Source of the DNA: Fragum whitleyi
Lineage: Eukaryota > Mollusca > Bivalvia > Cardiida > Cardiidae
Direction of reading: 5' to 3'
Length of the DNA stretch: 64,000 bases
NCBI GenBank assembly: GCA_948146395.1
Contig: OX411543.1
Span: 36,661,058 to 36,725,057, forward strand
Part shown: positions 33,101 through 45,327 of the stretch, piece after piece
How the letters are laid out: the number at the start of each line of letters is the position of its first letter
Position numbering within the stretch: position 1 is the first letter of the stretch
Translations under genes and position numbers: made by a program
Notes under the pieces: model-generated
Database searches by the model: none
Told to the model about the DNA's origin: nothing
The model's input: only the letters and a program-made list of their open reading frames with translations

Positions 33101-34120
33101 TGAAAGCTGTTGCAGATGACGGAATGGAGTTTTGGAAAAATATTAACAAGGATTCAAATGTAGGAACCAAAACAACTTTAACCTATTAATTTGCAAAACA
33201 TCAGAATTCTAGATTGGTCCAAATACAAAGTGAAGACGATAATTTCAAGTGAATGAAGTTTTACATCGTTTGTTCTTTCTTGGAAGAAAACATTGTGGGT
33301 AATGAAGATATTATTTGGGAAATCAATGTCTCCATTTCCCACAATGTTTTCCAAAGATGTTTCTCTTGTGAGGAGTCAAAAAAGAGTCATTGAGTGAGAA
33401 TCATTATTATTATTTATTCATAGCATACAAGCTACGGAAACAACAAATTCAAATTCCTTTATTGGTTTAAAAAATCAAGTTATAAGATAGTCGTCAAGAA
33501 CATACATATAACAAACATCGAGACAGAACTTATCAAAAAGGTATATGTCAGCTAGACATAAATTCTATGAGCCAATATAAAATAACAGCATACATATCAA
33601 GAGTCAGAGTCAAATCCTGACAGTGTAATTCAAAATCATTGCAGCCAGAGCTTGAAGAAAGCTGTTATTGCCTACGCTTAAGAATCACAAAAACAATAGT
33701 TGGCCAAAGTTAATCATTTTTTATACAATTAACTCTATGGTATCTATGACCAAATATAAAGGTAACAATGAACCTACAAACATGCCTATCTTATGTTCAA
33801 TTATAAGTTAATAAACAAAAATAAAATTAAAAAAAAAAACAAATAAATAAATAAAGAAAAAAATCTAAGACATATCTAGACCTGGGAAATGACGTTGATT
33901 TTACAAACAATATTTTCATTTTTCACTACGTTTTCTACCACAAGGGAACAAATAATGTAAAACTTCATTCACTTGAAATTTGTATTTGGACCAATCTCGA
34001 ACAAATCTCGAATTCTTCTGTATGATAAATTGTTGGGTTAAAATGGCATTTGAATTCTTGATAATATTTTTCGAAAACGCCATTCCGTCATCAGCAACAG
34101 CTTTCAAATTTTTTAAGACA
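33096..34120. repeat. Nested inverted repeat in the spacer
   Basis: 33096-33300 (gaaagctgttgcagatgacg, gattggtccaaatacaaa, caagtgaatgaagttttaca) pairs with 33925-34115 in reverse complement at roughly 80% identity. The region between holds a family G hairpin (33286-33351) and an AT-rich, A-rich-ended segment (33440-33860) that could be the 3' end of a LINE on the minus strand; that last reading is weak. Confidence 0.65.
33286..33351. repeat. Family G hairpin
   Basis: gaaaacattgtgggtaatga and onward pairs with ccatttcccacaatgttttc. The outer 14 bp or so are perfect and the inner arm is diverged. Confidence 0.65.
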
Positions 34121-34940
34121 AGCAAGAGGACCATGATGGTCCTAGATTACCCACCTGAGTCTCTTTGACCCCTTGGAAATCACATCAATTAAATAGGAAG
34201 ATGTCAACAAGAAGATGTTTTCTTCATAAGATCAATACCAATCAGAAAAGACCCAAAAGGATATGCAAGGGCAAAGCCCTTTTATGAAGAAAGGGACATG
34301 TAATAAATAAACTTGGTGAAATTCAATTAAATGAAAAGTCCCTGCCTTCTGGTTTCAGATAACAAGTTTTTTTTAAAAAAAAATCGTCCTTGTTGTCTAT
34401 GTAAAATAGGGGATAGGGGCGGCATTCAGAGCCAAAATATAACCCAGGGATTTGATAAGTACATACTTGATAAAAGTCCACTTGTTTGTTCTACATGCCA
34501 AATATAAAAGCTGTAAGCCGTCTGGTTTCAGAGAAGAGGATTCTTTTCATGATATTTGCTCTTTTATTCTAAGTAAAAAAGGGTTGCACAAGGGTGGAGC
34601 ATTCATATGGCCCAAGGGTCTTGAAATGAATAAACTTGGTAGAGGTCCACTAGATGATACTACATACCAAATATGAAAGATGTCTGCCATCTGGTTTCTG
34701 AGAAGAAGATTTTTGAAGATTTTCCTATTTTCACCTATTTTGTTAAGGGCAAAGGGTGAGTTAAGGGTGGATTTCATTTATTTGAACGACTTTGGTAGAG
34801 CTTCACCCAAGGAACATCCCTGCCAAGTTTATTCAAGATTGGCCCACCGGTTTAGGAGGAGACGATGTTTAAAGCAATTGAGGATGACGGGCGACGGACA
34901 TTGGACGATCACAATAGCTCACCTTGAGCACGTGTCTTAA
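34120..34940 (+). repeat. ~170-bp tandem core repeats, pearl-like element
   Basis: Four units aligned on ctggtttcagagaaga-like words at 34351, 34524, 34693 and 34849 (spacings 173, 169, 156). The start near 34125 contains the palindrome aggaccatgatggtcct. The end reads gacgggcgacggacattgga, cgatcacaatagctcacctt and gagc. The layout (5' hairpin, core repeats, short GAC-rich tract, 3' hairpin) is that of the elements at 6356 and 19010. Frames at 34452-34940 are by-products. Confidence 0.6.
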
Positions 34941-35668
34941 AAACGTGTTGCAGTTGGGAAAAGGTTGTAGATATATAAATAACTTTTTTGTTTGTGTTTA
35001 ATTTCATATGAAAAAATAAAAAAAAAATGCTGTATTGGTTCGTTTAAATTTCCCTCATTTGAAGAAAACCTTTCATTGATGCTGTGTTCTAATAGGTGCA
35101 TCATTTACGAATGATAATCATGGGACCAGGAGCTGATGACTCGGGGTGGAAATGATTACCTTACTAGTACAGGAAATACCAGGAAGATATGGTTAGGTGC
35201 ACCTTGATGCTGTATGATTTAAAAAATTTAAATTTTCCTGAAAGGAGCATTCAACATTCATCCCATTCAATCAATCTGATTATTCTGAAATAGAATTCAT
35301 CCATATTGAATGCTATGTTAGCAGCAATAATACCCTACACCCCCCCCCCCCCGGAAAATCATAAAAATATACTTTTTTACTGGTTTTCGGCTAAATTAAA
35401 TATTTCCACCCATCCAATTCGTGTTTAGTAACATTTTCTCACATTTCAACATCATAAATATCATTATTTTTCCAAAAACTATAAAATTCCAATTTTCCAC
35501 ATTTTTTATCGAAAAACCTATTTTTAACCCAAAATTACTCAAATCGCAACGAAGGGATTGTTTTATATTTTTTCTGTGGAAAGGTGGATACTTCCTGAGT
35601 ACAATGGCATAGGTTTCATTTCTGTTCTAATTTTGTCTAGGTCAAATGCTATTTTGACTGGACTAATA
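34935..35668. repeat. Right arm of the long inverted repeat
   Basis: Complement of 30791-31458 plus 33056-33100; see those entries. It is uninterrupted here, and the poly(C) run at about 35340-35352 matches the poly(G) of the left arm. The two arms are roughly 80-85% identical by eye. Confidence 0.8.
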
Positions 35669-35677
35669 TACTAGTAT

Positions 35678-35850
35678 CCAAAGACGTATTGAATTCTACA
35701 AGATATCAAAATTATGATGACAGTCGATAAATATATCGACATGTTGACCAAATTTGTGTCCTTATGCTATCCTACATATATAAGAATTGCCCAAATGAAC
35801 TCATGCATCTTTTACGAATAACATGGATGCCGACAAAGACGTATTCAAAT
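35678..35850 (+). repeat. Family P left-arm copy
   Basis: aaagacgtattgaattctac, gatgacagtcgataaatata, gacatgttgaccaaatttgt and acgaataacatggatgccga follow 30418-30570 in the same orientation. No right arm is present. Confidence 0.7.
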
Positions 35851-35962
35851 CAACAAGTTTACGATGTAAATAACTGTATAATGACTATATATGTGTTTGC
35901 AAACCGAATAGACTTATTCATAATGTAAGAACTAGTGGGTTATTTCTGTTGGTGTGAGCCAG

Positions 35963-36082
35963 TCCTACGTTCGAGATGAAAACGTTCTTCCTTGTAGCTG
36001 TTATCCCGCTTTGCACCTGTACTCACGCGTAGAGCAGGGTAAATTTCCAAACGTTTGCAATTGTTTTGTTTCCTGAACACAA
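35963..36082. mobile_element. Family C palindrome, decayed
   Basis: cctacgttcgagatgaaaac, centre tatcccgctttgcacctgta and ctcacgcgtagagcagggta, end gttttgtttcctgaacaca. Confidence 0.55.
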
Positions 36083-36194
36083 AACTGATATTATGTTATG
36101 TTAAACAGGAATGCATATTTTGATGGTTCAATGAACATTTTACATCCTTCATTCAGAAACATCTATCTCTAAGCATACATTGTTTTGATCTGCA

Positions 36195-36320
36195 CTGCGT
36201 TCAGGATGACGAAACGGTGCAAACTGCTTGCAAATTGTCCCCACTTTGCTCGCGAGTGCATGTGCAAAGTGGGGTGTAATTTGCAAACAGTTTGAACTGT
36301 TTTGTCGTCCTGAACGCAGG
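36195..36320. mobile_element. Family C palindrome, complete
   Basis: ctgcgttcaggatgacgaaa and cggtgcaaactgcttgcaaa pairs with tttgcaaacagtttgaactg and ttttgtcgtcctgaacgcag. The centre is cccactttgctcgcgagtgc, then atgtgcaaagtggggt. About 126 bp, no ORF. Confidence 0.85.
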
Positions 36321-37130
36321 GCTGGTAAGCTCACGTAATTAGCGGCTTGAGTGGACACTTTCACCTTCCAAGAGATAATCCATTTTTCGGTTGATGGATA
36401 AAAAACCAAATATAGATCCGCAAGAAAGAGTGAGGTTCGAGAAACCGTTATCTCTTATCGTTTTCATTGTAAAATTAATCTTTGATCACTCACTCGAAAT
36501 TGCATGTCTATACACTGTATGGATTTACTAGATCACAGGCAATCGCTTAATATCATTTTCTCATGTAACTTATCACCTAAGACTTTTATGGCGAAATCAT
36601 ATTATGAAATTCGGAATACATGGAGCTGATTCATACATGAGTATGATCTTTTTTTTCTGTCCAATACCTCAATGATAAAAAATTTTCTATTCTATTTTAT
36701 TCATCCCTAAAAGATGCTGTGTCCTTAGAATGTAATCCGTTATAAGTTTAAAGTTTTTATTTGATTATCTTGATAAAGGCTTCGTGTCGAAATATTGAAC
36801 AAGAGTAAACTTGTTTTTGTAGAGTTTAATGATGTTTTGCGAGATATTGCGCGGGATTTTCGAGGGCCAAATCATTGGCTAAAATAAAAACCGCAAAAAT
36901 GATTTGCGTCATAACTGAAGATTTCCATTGAAGATTCGTGTTTTATAATACATGACAAAGCGAGTTTAATCACCCGTATCCCGGAAAGTTTTCCTACTTC
37001 ATTTTTAAGAAATCTACGACAAACCCATTTTTTCGCCTACTGCAAAATTAAATAATTATACTATTTTAATGACCCGTGTAACGTTATGGGAGACAAACAA
37101 AACAGTTATGAGTTGGCCATGGATAAGATA

Positions 37131-37286
37131 TGTGACCCCCATCACACGAAAGGGGACCATCTGGAAAGTCCGTACAATAAATATTCGAAAAAGAGATTTG
37201 TAACAGCACAGGTCAACCAGAGATCGAATTTAAAAAAAAAAATCACGATTAGATAGATTAATATATTCTAGATTCGCGTGACGGTT
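37131..37286. mobile_element. Family A MITE, shortened
   Basis: Left end tgtgacccccatcacacgaa, then aggggaccatctgg, with aaaagagatttgtaacagca next. The right end is reduced to attcgcgtgacgg. Confidence 0.65.
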
Positions 37287-37323
37287 CTTATATCGCTATT
37301 GTTCATTTTTCACAAAATACAGC

Positions 37324-37442
37324 TCTGCGTGCAGGATGAAAACGTTAGCGAAGCGCTTTCGAAATGATACCTCGCGTTGCACGTGCAAAGCGGCGTATCA
37401 TCTCAAAGCGCTCGCGAAACGCTTTTACATCCTGAACACAGG
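37324..37442. mobile_element. Family C palindrome, subtype 2
   Basis: ctgcgtgcaggatgaaaacg, ttagcgaagcgctttcgaaa and tgatacctcgcgttgcacgt, followed by the complementary arm to acatcctgaacacagg. This subtype (gatacc…ggtatc inside) recurs at 62036. Confidence 0.8.
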
Positions 37443-37504
37443 ACAGTCTATACTGCTCGAGCGACCACTTCTATCATGAGACCCAGAATGTTCGAACCCA
37501 TGAG

Positions 37505-37690
37505 AATCATCTTAGTAATTGTTTGGATGGGGTTTTACGCCCCTTTCGACAATCTTTCAATTAAATCGCGGCGGCTAACAATGGATTCCTGTTGTATCTT
37601 ACACCAGTACTTCCATCACATCCTTTTCTAGTCTCCGGCTGCTATCCCACATCGGTCTACGATAATCATCCCATTGGTGGGAGACAAAAA
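37505..37690 (-). repeat. Family E SINE, head-truncated
   Basis: Body only: ggatggggttttacgcccct, ttaaatcgcggcggctaaca, ctgctatcccacatcggtct, cccattggtgggagacaaaa. It stops at agtctg before the B box, so it is 5'-truncated, as expected from incomplete reverse transcription. Confidence 0.75.
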
Positions 37691-37964
37691 GTCTGACGGT
37701 AATTTTGGATTGGTTCCAACAGAGTTTAAGCGGATACAGACTGAAAATAATTCTCCGACTTTGACAAGGCTCAAATCAAAAAGTAACCATAGAGTTTTTA
37801 TCCTCTACACTACTAATGCCCGCCTTGCGTAACAAGCCTATCGCCTTGTGCATATTTTTTTTTAATCAATATAGCCATGGCGGGGAATCACGTGACACAA
37901 CAGTTTCAAAAAATCGTCAATAATTCCGTCAATATATGACCAGCTTGAATTCGAATTGAAGCAA

Positions 37965-38248
37965 AGAGTCGCCTTCACAGCCATGCAGTTTGTCGCGCAT
38001 CGGGCTGTGTTTCAAGAGGTCGTGGGTTCGATTCCCACTGGCGGCATTCATTCTTTCCGACTATTGGCTCGCACCAATGGGTCGATAAATCGTAGACCTA
38101 TATGGGATAGCAGGTTGAGGCTAGGAAAGGATGTGATGGTAGTAAATGTGTGAAAATACCAGAATTCCATTGTTAAGTGCTCCAGCCGCCGCGATATAGT
38201 TAAAAATTGTTGAAAGCGGCGTTTCAACCCAATTTAAACAAACAAATA
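37965..38248 (+). repeat. Family E tRNA-derived SINE with target-site duplication
   Basis: Flanked by an exact 11-bp direct repeat, aattgaagcaa, at 37954-37964 and 38249-38259. The plus strand starts with the tRNA-like head (cttcacagccatgcagtttg, box A-like tgtcgcgcatcggg, box B gggttcgattccc). The body (ggcattcattctttccgact, cgtagacctatatgggatag, gtgctccagccgccgcgata, gttgaaagcggcg) follows, ending in an A-rich caaacaaataaa tail. It is the opposite orientation to the copy at 25741. Confidence 0.9.
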
Positions 38249-38259
38249 AATTGAAGCAA

Positions 38260-40970
38260 TGGGAAAATGTAGGAATTTGGCTGTAATGGCAGATCTTTCT
38301 TTTAAGAATCTGCTGATAAACAAGTAGAACAAATAATTGGTCGTCAATAACCTTCCAAAAATCTACCACGTCTATATCTATTTCCTGGCGTTTTTTTTTC
38401 TGCCATTTCTACTTCAAACCTTTTTCAAATTGGTCAAGTATGTACAGAAAAAATTGAAAAATATCGAAAGAATTTTGTCACATAATTCTCTGCCGTGATA
38501 TGATCATTCAATGTATCTATCTTTGTTTGAGACCTATGATTGATTGAATGCAATAGACTTAATAAGTGCACAGTCACCAGGCAAGACGAATTAATCACGT
38601 CGAATAATTGTTGAAGGCACAATAGGTTTGAAAGGAAAACTACATTTGGTGCCAATATTCGGTTGTTTTTATTAGAATTCCATGTCAAACGGAGACAACT
38701 CGCAAAAAAGCAAAAAGATGCCCTGTGATGAAACAGGCTGCAGTCTTTGGAACTTTAGTTATTTACTTTCGCGCTTAGTCGACATTCGGAGCTGTGGATT
38801 CCGGTAGTTAATCGGTCGATTCGCTAAAAAATGACAATATTCAGCAAAATTCGATAGAGATTAGATGAAATACGTCGTTTTAAATTGTTTACAGAACTCG
38901 AACCCCAGTGAAATAATCGAAGAGACAAGATTTCCATATCTAATATATTTTACCAAATTTTTGTTGATATCATGTAAACGGATCGTCATATTTACCTCAG
39001 AACGTTGGTGATTATGTGATAATATATATCAAATTCAAGAACAAAATGGTGTGCATTATCAGACAGAATTAACCGAAAATAGCCGAATGAAATACGATCT
39101 TAGGAATACTTGGTTATTTTACGTCTTTCATATAGATGGCGATGTTTGTTTATAAACAACAATTATATTCGGAATTACATTTGTCTGATCAAACCATGTA
39201 TTTAAGTACATCCGTAAAAGTAGTTTAACATTTTTGTTCATCTAGGAAGATTACCGCCGTTCAATTCACGCAAATAGTTTAATAGATATATATCACAACC
39301 TTTTTATTTCATAATGATAGAGCTATAAATTATCCACCCGCATAATACTTCAGTTATACACCAAGTCCGGACTGACAAAGCATGATGATGCGGACTATCC
39401 TCTTTTTTGATAACCTGGATGACGTTTTCCCTTTCATTCTGAAATCATCACCAACAGCATTAGCGATTTTGTCGTTGTTAAGGGATTTTTTCATTCGCCC
39501 ACCTTTTATTTACAATTTTTCAACATATCATACATAATAAGCAAGAAAAAGAGACAAATCAAACAATGAGCTAAAATAATTTTTAGTGTCGATGTAAAGC
39601 GATGCTCGGTCATTTCGGGAGCCGAAACATTATTTTCTGTTCTGCTTTTTGTTTAACTTTTACCAATAATTGATTTAAAAGCATAGTTTATGTAAGAGGT
39701 AAGACACTCGCACCCAAGAACCTTAACCCAAGATTTTTTAAGGCAGCAATGGGCTTTTTTCTTGTTTGCCTATGTTGTAGATTAACATTTTACAGTCATT
39801 TTATCAAAGTTTAACGGTAACGGTCCATGCTTGTTTTATGCTGTAGCTATGGATGGCCATTTACTAGTAAAATGTAATCTTCTGAAAGCTATAAAACATA
39901 AACAAATATGTTGATCCCGTTGAAACGTATAAACAATGAATTTTGCCAATGCGATATTCGTTATCAAGATATGTATAATATGTTTTCAGATTTTTTAAAA
40001 TGCACTTATATTGAATAATTCATAGGAGAAATTCGAAGAGTTTCTTTATTTTTTCGATATGTTTACAATTCATTTTTCTCCATTCCATACAAATAAGAAA
40101 GTTCTTGATTTTTTCATAATGACACCCCCTAATTGAATAAATGACGCGTTTGTTTTTTTATTCAATCGTCCAATAATTTATTGATAACTAATGATGAATA
40201 TTAGCTAGATTAGATAATGAAATTTGATTATTGTTCATCCACGTTATTTCCTTCAGCAGAATCTCATAAAACCGGTCTATTAAAACAACACACCCCACCC
40301 CCATCCCCAAAAAAGTAAAATGAATTTCAGCTTAAGAGTATAAAGGTTATTAGAGTCAGGAGGTCGAAGCATTCGGGAAACCTCGACGATTTTACGGAAA
40401 AGACCTAGGGAACAATTAGGGCTAACTCGTAAAAGCGCGTTATTTCGCACATGAGTTTACTAGACGCCACAATTATCCACTCTCCCACAACACAGGGACT
40501 CTGCACACGATAAAAAGCCTTAAATAATGGCGTTGCATAAAACAAAATCAGTAAAAGGTATATAAAAATGACATACAATAATTTGATAACAAAACGCACG
40601 TTTGTGCATCGTTTTGTCGTCAAATAATAGTATGCCTAGAAGATCTCCACAGAAAGATTTAACAATACTTGTGTAACTTCAAGCGTGTTAAATATTCGAA
40701 GTACCCTCTAAATCCGAATTACCTAGAAATGTACCAAAATTACTACACTTTCGTGCGATGTTCTTTCCTGTTTATGGAAAAGCCCTAGCGATATTCCGAA
40801 TGGAAGTCCCAAGTGTGTAAAAAATCTATACCAATGAAAATCATAATATTGGATCTTCGTCTAGATGCTGATAGAACAGTTTTTCAAGTGTCGTGGGGTA
40901 TAACATTAATATTAATATTAACAGATATACGACAGTAAAATGTATTTATTTACGTGAAAATAATACCGAC
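38260..40970. other. AT-rich interval, nothing recognised
   Basis: 2.7 kb without a repeat partner I can identify, an RNA gene or a convincing exon. cgcgttatttcgcac near 40436 has counterparts near 59380 and 63280. Confidence 0.4.
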
Positions 40971-40977
40971 TCTAACC

Positions 40978-41105
40978 CTGCGTTCATGATCACAAAACGG
41001 TGCAAAAAGTTTTCTAATTATACCCCGCTTTGCATGTGCACTTGCGTGCAAAGCGGGGTATAATTGGCAAACTGTTTTCACCGTTTGGTCATCCTGAACA
41101 CAGGG
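40978..41105. mobile_element. Family C palindrome, complete
   Basis: ctgcgttcatgatcacaaaa and cggtgcaaaaagttttctaa pairs with the arm ending ccgtttggtcatcctgaaca. The centre is taccccgctttgcatgtgca, then cttgcgtgcaaagcggggta. Confidence 0.85.
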
Positions 41106-42639
41106 CAATGCCGTTACCCGAATGAACACGAATAGTCCAAGTAAAAATTAATTGACACAATTTCAATGAATCTTATTGTTTTCATTAGTCGAATGTTTAG
41201 CAAGAAGATCTGTCTCATAATGATTAGTTGTAGTATAGCGCGGTTAGATTGATCCGAATCTGACCCCTGCTATCTAGTTGATTAAAATATTCCTATTCGG
41301 CTTTGCACGTGACTTCATAGGAATGAATAACAAACGGTATTGAATGTAATATATATTTTCTTAATTGATAAAATATGTCAGTAATTCTTATTTAAGCATA
41401 TTTTCCACAGAGGTCAAATTCAGGTAAAATTAACCAAAGTATATCAACTTGAATTGATTGTAAAGTTTTAATAATATATTAACCTGAACGTAGGGCATCT
41501 TCCCCAAAACAGACTACAGAGAAATGAGCGTTGCATTTCAAGCAAGTGTATGTTTGAGTGGTTCCCAGATATCGAGCGGCCTGGACTATCACAAGGCGTA
41601 TTTGAAATACTTTATTGGTTATGTTGTGAAGACTCTTAACTGATCTTAATTTAAAATACTAAGAGAATTTTCTTTCTTTCTTAATTCTTTGATTTAAGAA
41701 ACACAAAACCTAATCAGACTACGCGAACTGCTCCTATAATTCAAATGAGTACCAACAACTAGGGGTTCTCAATACAATACATGGTCCTTACCACGATAAA
41801 GATTTTTGTTGATATATAACTGTTTCGAATGGTGTAAAACCAAACTTATCTATACGTATGAAATGTAAGAATTCTTATAAAGCATTAAAAATAAATAACT
41901 CCTTTTTTGGGTGGCGGAACTTACACTTTTGAAGGTCTTAATAATCAAAATCATTCCTCCCAAAATATATGACTGACATCCCATTCTAACAAACTCCGCC
42001 CCTTTTATCTTACGAAATCCGATAGTTATCTTTTATTTCGGTTAGTAATTAAACTTATGCACAGTCTGTCAGTGGAAATCTTAAATAAAGCTAGTCGCAT
42101 ATGCAGATATTCGGATGTGAAAATTACTAAATAAAAATAATTTCTAGTATTAAATTTATCTAAGTAAGTAATTTTGCTATTTAAAAGATTGCATAAAATA
42201 CACGGATATAAAAGTATTATATGTAAATCGGCATAACTAATGCGGTAGTTTAAATAAAGTTGTTAATTAGATGTAGAAATATCAAACTTTGTTATATAAA
42301 CTTGTAAACCAACGGGTAATTTGAGACTAATCGCCTTATTTGGATGATACTTTTGGATGCTGAAGCTGGTTTGCTGTAACACGGTAACAGTGGTGATGGT
42401 TTAAACTATATCAATATTTCATTTACAAAAATTACAATACATTGTTATACAACGTTTAAAAAGGAAGCGCTTGCAGATGACAAAATAAAAACAGCGAATT
42501 AGTTGACGAAGCGCTTGAATCGTCAGTAAAAGTAAAGTAAAACGAGAATTTCTTGTTTTAAGAGGGACATAGAGCTTTTGTAAAAATATACACCTAGAGT
42601 TCGAAATGAGTCCCAATATGAATCCTGCCTTGCTTTAAG
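41106..42639. other. AT-rich interval, nothing recognised
   Basis: No gene, RNA or repeat partner seen. Confidence 0.4.
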
Positions 42640-42732
42640 GTTGGCAATACAATGCGAACGATTTGCTTTTGCGTGCAAAGCGGGCTATAAATTTGCAAAC
42701 AGTTCACACCGTTTTGTCATCCTGGACGCAGT
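42640..42732. mobile_element. Family C palindrome, right half
   Basis: gcgtgcaaagcgggctataa, tttgcaaacagttcacaccg and ttttgtcatcctggacgcag. The left half is degraded beyond recognition. Confidence 0.65.
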
Positions 42733-42932
42733 GCCTGTTTATTCTTCTTTGTCCCTGCCTTACTTCAGATAGAGGCAAAAAAGTAGTTTGGTTTTACGGT
42801 GTAATAAATAAATGGACAAAGCTGTTTTACAGAACGAAATCAGCAGCCATTCACCAAAAACAAAAAGTGTATTTTTTCGACAGCTAGTTCATTATTTTTG
42901 TCGTCTGCAGAAAGAATTCGTCTTAAAACTAC

Positions 42933-43058
42933 TTTAAGGTACTGAAGCCGTGATACTTCCGTAACATTTCGGAACTCATGATCTTTCACAATGTTAACAC
43001 TGTTAATGTGTATCTCGTCCGAAACGTAGCGGAACTATTACGGTTCCACTACCTTGAA
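42933..43058. mobile_element. Family D palindrome, diverged
   Basis: ttaaggtactgaagccgtga, aacatttcggaactcatgat and ctttcacaatgttaacac on the left; agcggaactattacggttcc and actaccttgaa on the right. The middle aggtttccta arms are lost. Confidence 0.65.
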
Positions 43059-43162
43059 TTTAACATCTTTTTTATAAAGATGTTATTTGACTAGATATAA
43101 ATGCATGATTCGTGATTACAGATCAATCAAGAAATCGCATTATACCTTATACATGTATTTTT

Positions 43163-43490
43163 GAGCCGTCTCTCAACAAGGGACCATCTGGGTTGTGCGA
43201 AAATTGTGCAGCATTGCGAGACTGTACCGCTGGTTTAAAACTATTTATTTTGCATGGATCGGAAAACAAGTTCTTACAAAATTGATTTATCCCTATCGAT
43301 TCTGCTTCCTTGAAAATTCACCGGCTCTTGCGCCTAGCGTGTGGGCCAATGAAAGAACCGAGATCGTTAGATCGGGACTGTTTAGTCAAGAGGTAACTGC
43401 TCTACAACAAGACTATGGACGCTACGGACTCCGCTGATTTCGGATCGAAATATTTTTTCCAGATGGTTCCTTTTCGCGAGACGGGTCACA
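43163..43490. mobile_element. Family A MITE, expanded
   Basis: Left end gagccgtctctcaacaaggg, then accatctgggttgtgcg. Right end ccagatggttccttttcgcg, then agacgggtcaca. At 328 bp it is longer than the 260 bp standard, so it probably carries an internal insertion. The frames at 43195-43609 cross it and have no domain. Confidence 0.65.
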
Positions 43491-43721
43491 AATTCATTCC
43501 TTATATGTTTGCCTTTATTAACCTCTGCAGGATCTTATCTCATTTTCGAAGAACCCCTGACATTTCCCTTTCACTTGTCGGGTCTCATTCTTTTCTTCAG
43601 TTACTGTAACTCGACCGGCTAGGAACATGAATACGAACGCTGGCTCGGAAAACTTTCATTCGTTATTTTTCCAAGCTCAATTTGTTTTATGGGGACTGAT
43701 AGGTATAGATCAAAATGGGAT

Positions 43722-44035
43722 AATAGTTTATCTTATAACTATACAAATATCCGTATGATATTTTTAATGATATCACATAGTTATTTTTAGAACAATGATA
43801 TAATGCGGTTATTTTTAGAAACTTGCATTTCAGTTGGAAACACCGACAAAAACAAGACAAATATAGGTTTTAAGATAAAAATGATACATACTTAGTGTAT
43901 TGTATGAAAAAAAAATATCAAACTCGGTTGTGAGAATTGATAATTGTCTCGGCAGAGCCTCGACAATTTTCAATTCTCCCAACCTCATAAGATATTTTTT
44001 TCATATAATACACTAAGTATGTATTATATATTTAT
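43722..44035. mobile_element. Family H element, second copy
   Basis: The reverse complement of 3914-4231 in full: ttatcttataactatacaaa, gatatcacatagttattttt, gcatttcagttggaaacacc, then the palindromic module with acttagtgtattgtatgaaa and cggcagagcctcgacaattt. It gives the boundaries of the insertion in the DIRS element. Confidence 0.8.
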
Positions 44036-44161
44036 GACTCGGCTGGAACAATGTAGCAATCAACAATATGATTGCAACAGCAGCGTTATCCATCTGAAAT
44101 ATTGTTAAAGTTTGCCCGAATAATTCCCTTTCTCAACATACCTTTATACCTTACTATACCT

Positions 44162-44326
44162 TTAAGTTAGTTGACCTGTAATAATTCCGCAAAATTTCGG
44201 AACTATTGATCTTTCACAATGTTAACCCTGGTTTCCTAATGGAATCAATAGACAACCTCGATTGACGTTGTTAAAGTTTATGACTACCGAAATCATGCGG
44301 AACTATAACGGGGTCCACTACCTTAA
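44162..44326. mobile_element. Family D palindrome
   Basis: ttaagttagttgacctgtaa, tccgcaaaatttcggaacta and tgatctttcacaatgttaac on the left; aatcatgcggaactataacg and gggtccactaccttaa on the right. Centre tggtttcctaatggaatcaa. Confidence 0.8.
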
Positions 44327-44343
44327 ATCTGTTCCTAAGTCAT

Positions 44344-44590
44344 GTGTAGGCGTCATTCGGAACACCACTCGGCCAATCTCACGATCAACCTTCGTCATTC
44401 TCAAAAATTAAGATGTTTCAGCCGTTATTTACTGCAAATGATATAAATCTACAGTCCTAGTTTTTCTTATACTGTTTCCGCCTTACAAAATGCACGATTT
44501 TGTTAATACCCATCCGCCTTACATACATCCGAGGTATGATGCAGTTTACGGAAATGGCCGAGTGATGTTCCGAATGGTGTAGGCGTCTGA
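44344..44590. mobile_element. Family Q inverted-repeat element
   Basis: Left tgtaggcgtcattcggaaca and ccactcggcca; right, reverse-complemented, acgcctacaccattcggaac and atcactcggcca. Next to family D and about 247 bp long. No second copy seen. Confidence 0.6.
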
Positions 44591-45327
44591 CTTCTTTCGG
44601 CCTTGACCTTCTATAATTTCTTCTGGTATTGCGGTCAAGAAATCACACTTTTTCTTTTCCACAATATGTATCAAAACTTCCACAAAATGTCTTTTTTCTT
44701 TTGAATTTTTTTCAATCTCTTTAATTTCCCAATAGAAAATATCTATTAATTGATTAAAGAATTGATAGAAATTATATAAAGATTTGTATATAGCTAGAAA
44801 AATGCGGGACTGAGTAGCAAAGACATTTTAACAGTTTGAATTTTTTTTAAAAGTGGTCTAAACTCAAAGAGATTGCGGACGACAATTATAAGTGGGTGCA
44901 ATTTGAAAAGAAATTAACCTATATGGTAGAAAATATCACAAGGAAAGGACAATTTGAATTTTATAACCAATTTATGTTTTTTTTCCATATTTTCAAATGT
45001 ATGAAATAAAATAGATGTCGAATATAGTTACTACACTGGAAAGAGAAAATCGGAAATATTGTTTTATTAAGCGGTAGACCAAAATGTCGCTAATGCGTTT
45101 TCAGACTGATGTTTCGACGTTGTTTCCGTCTATTATAGATATCATTGGACACGAATATTTCATCCTCATTAAAAAAAACTGGATCCGAATTTTGTAAAAA
45201 CAAAAAATGAGTATAGAAAATAAAAAATGACAAATGGTCATCAGACGACCAAACATTCCTTGCTGCAGCTGCAGTTACGAAATTTTGGTCGACCATCGAC
45301 GGACAACTATTAAAAACAGTTAAGAAC

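Noticed and set aside
33440..33860. A LINE 3' end on the minus strand
   Set aside because: It has an A/T-rich end and a ttcctttattgg word only; no coding similarity to support it.
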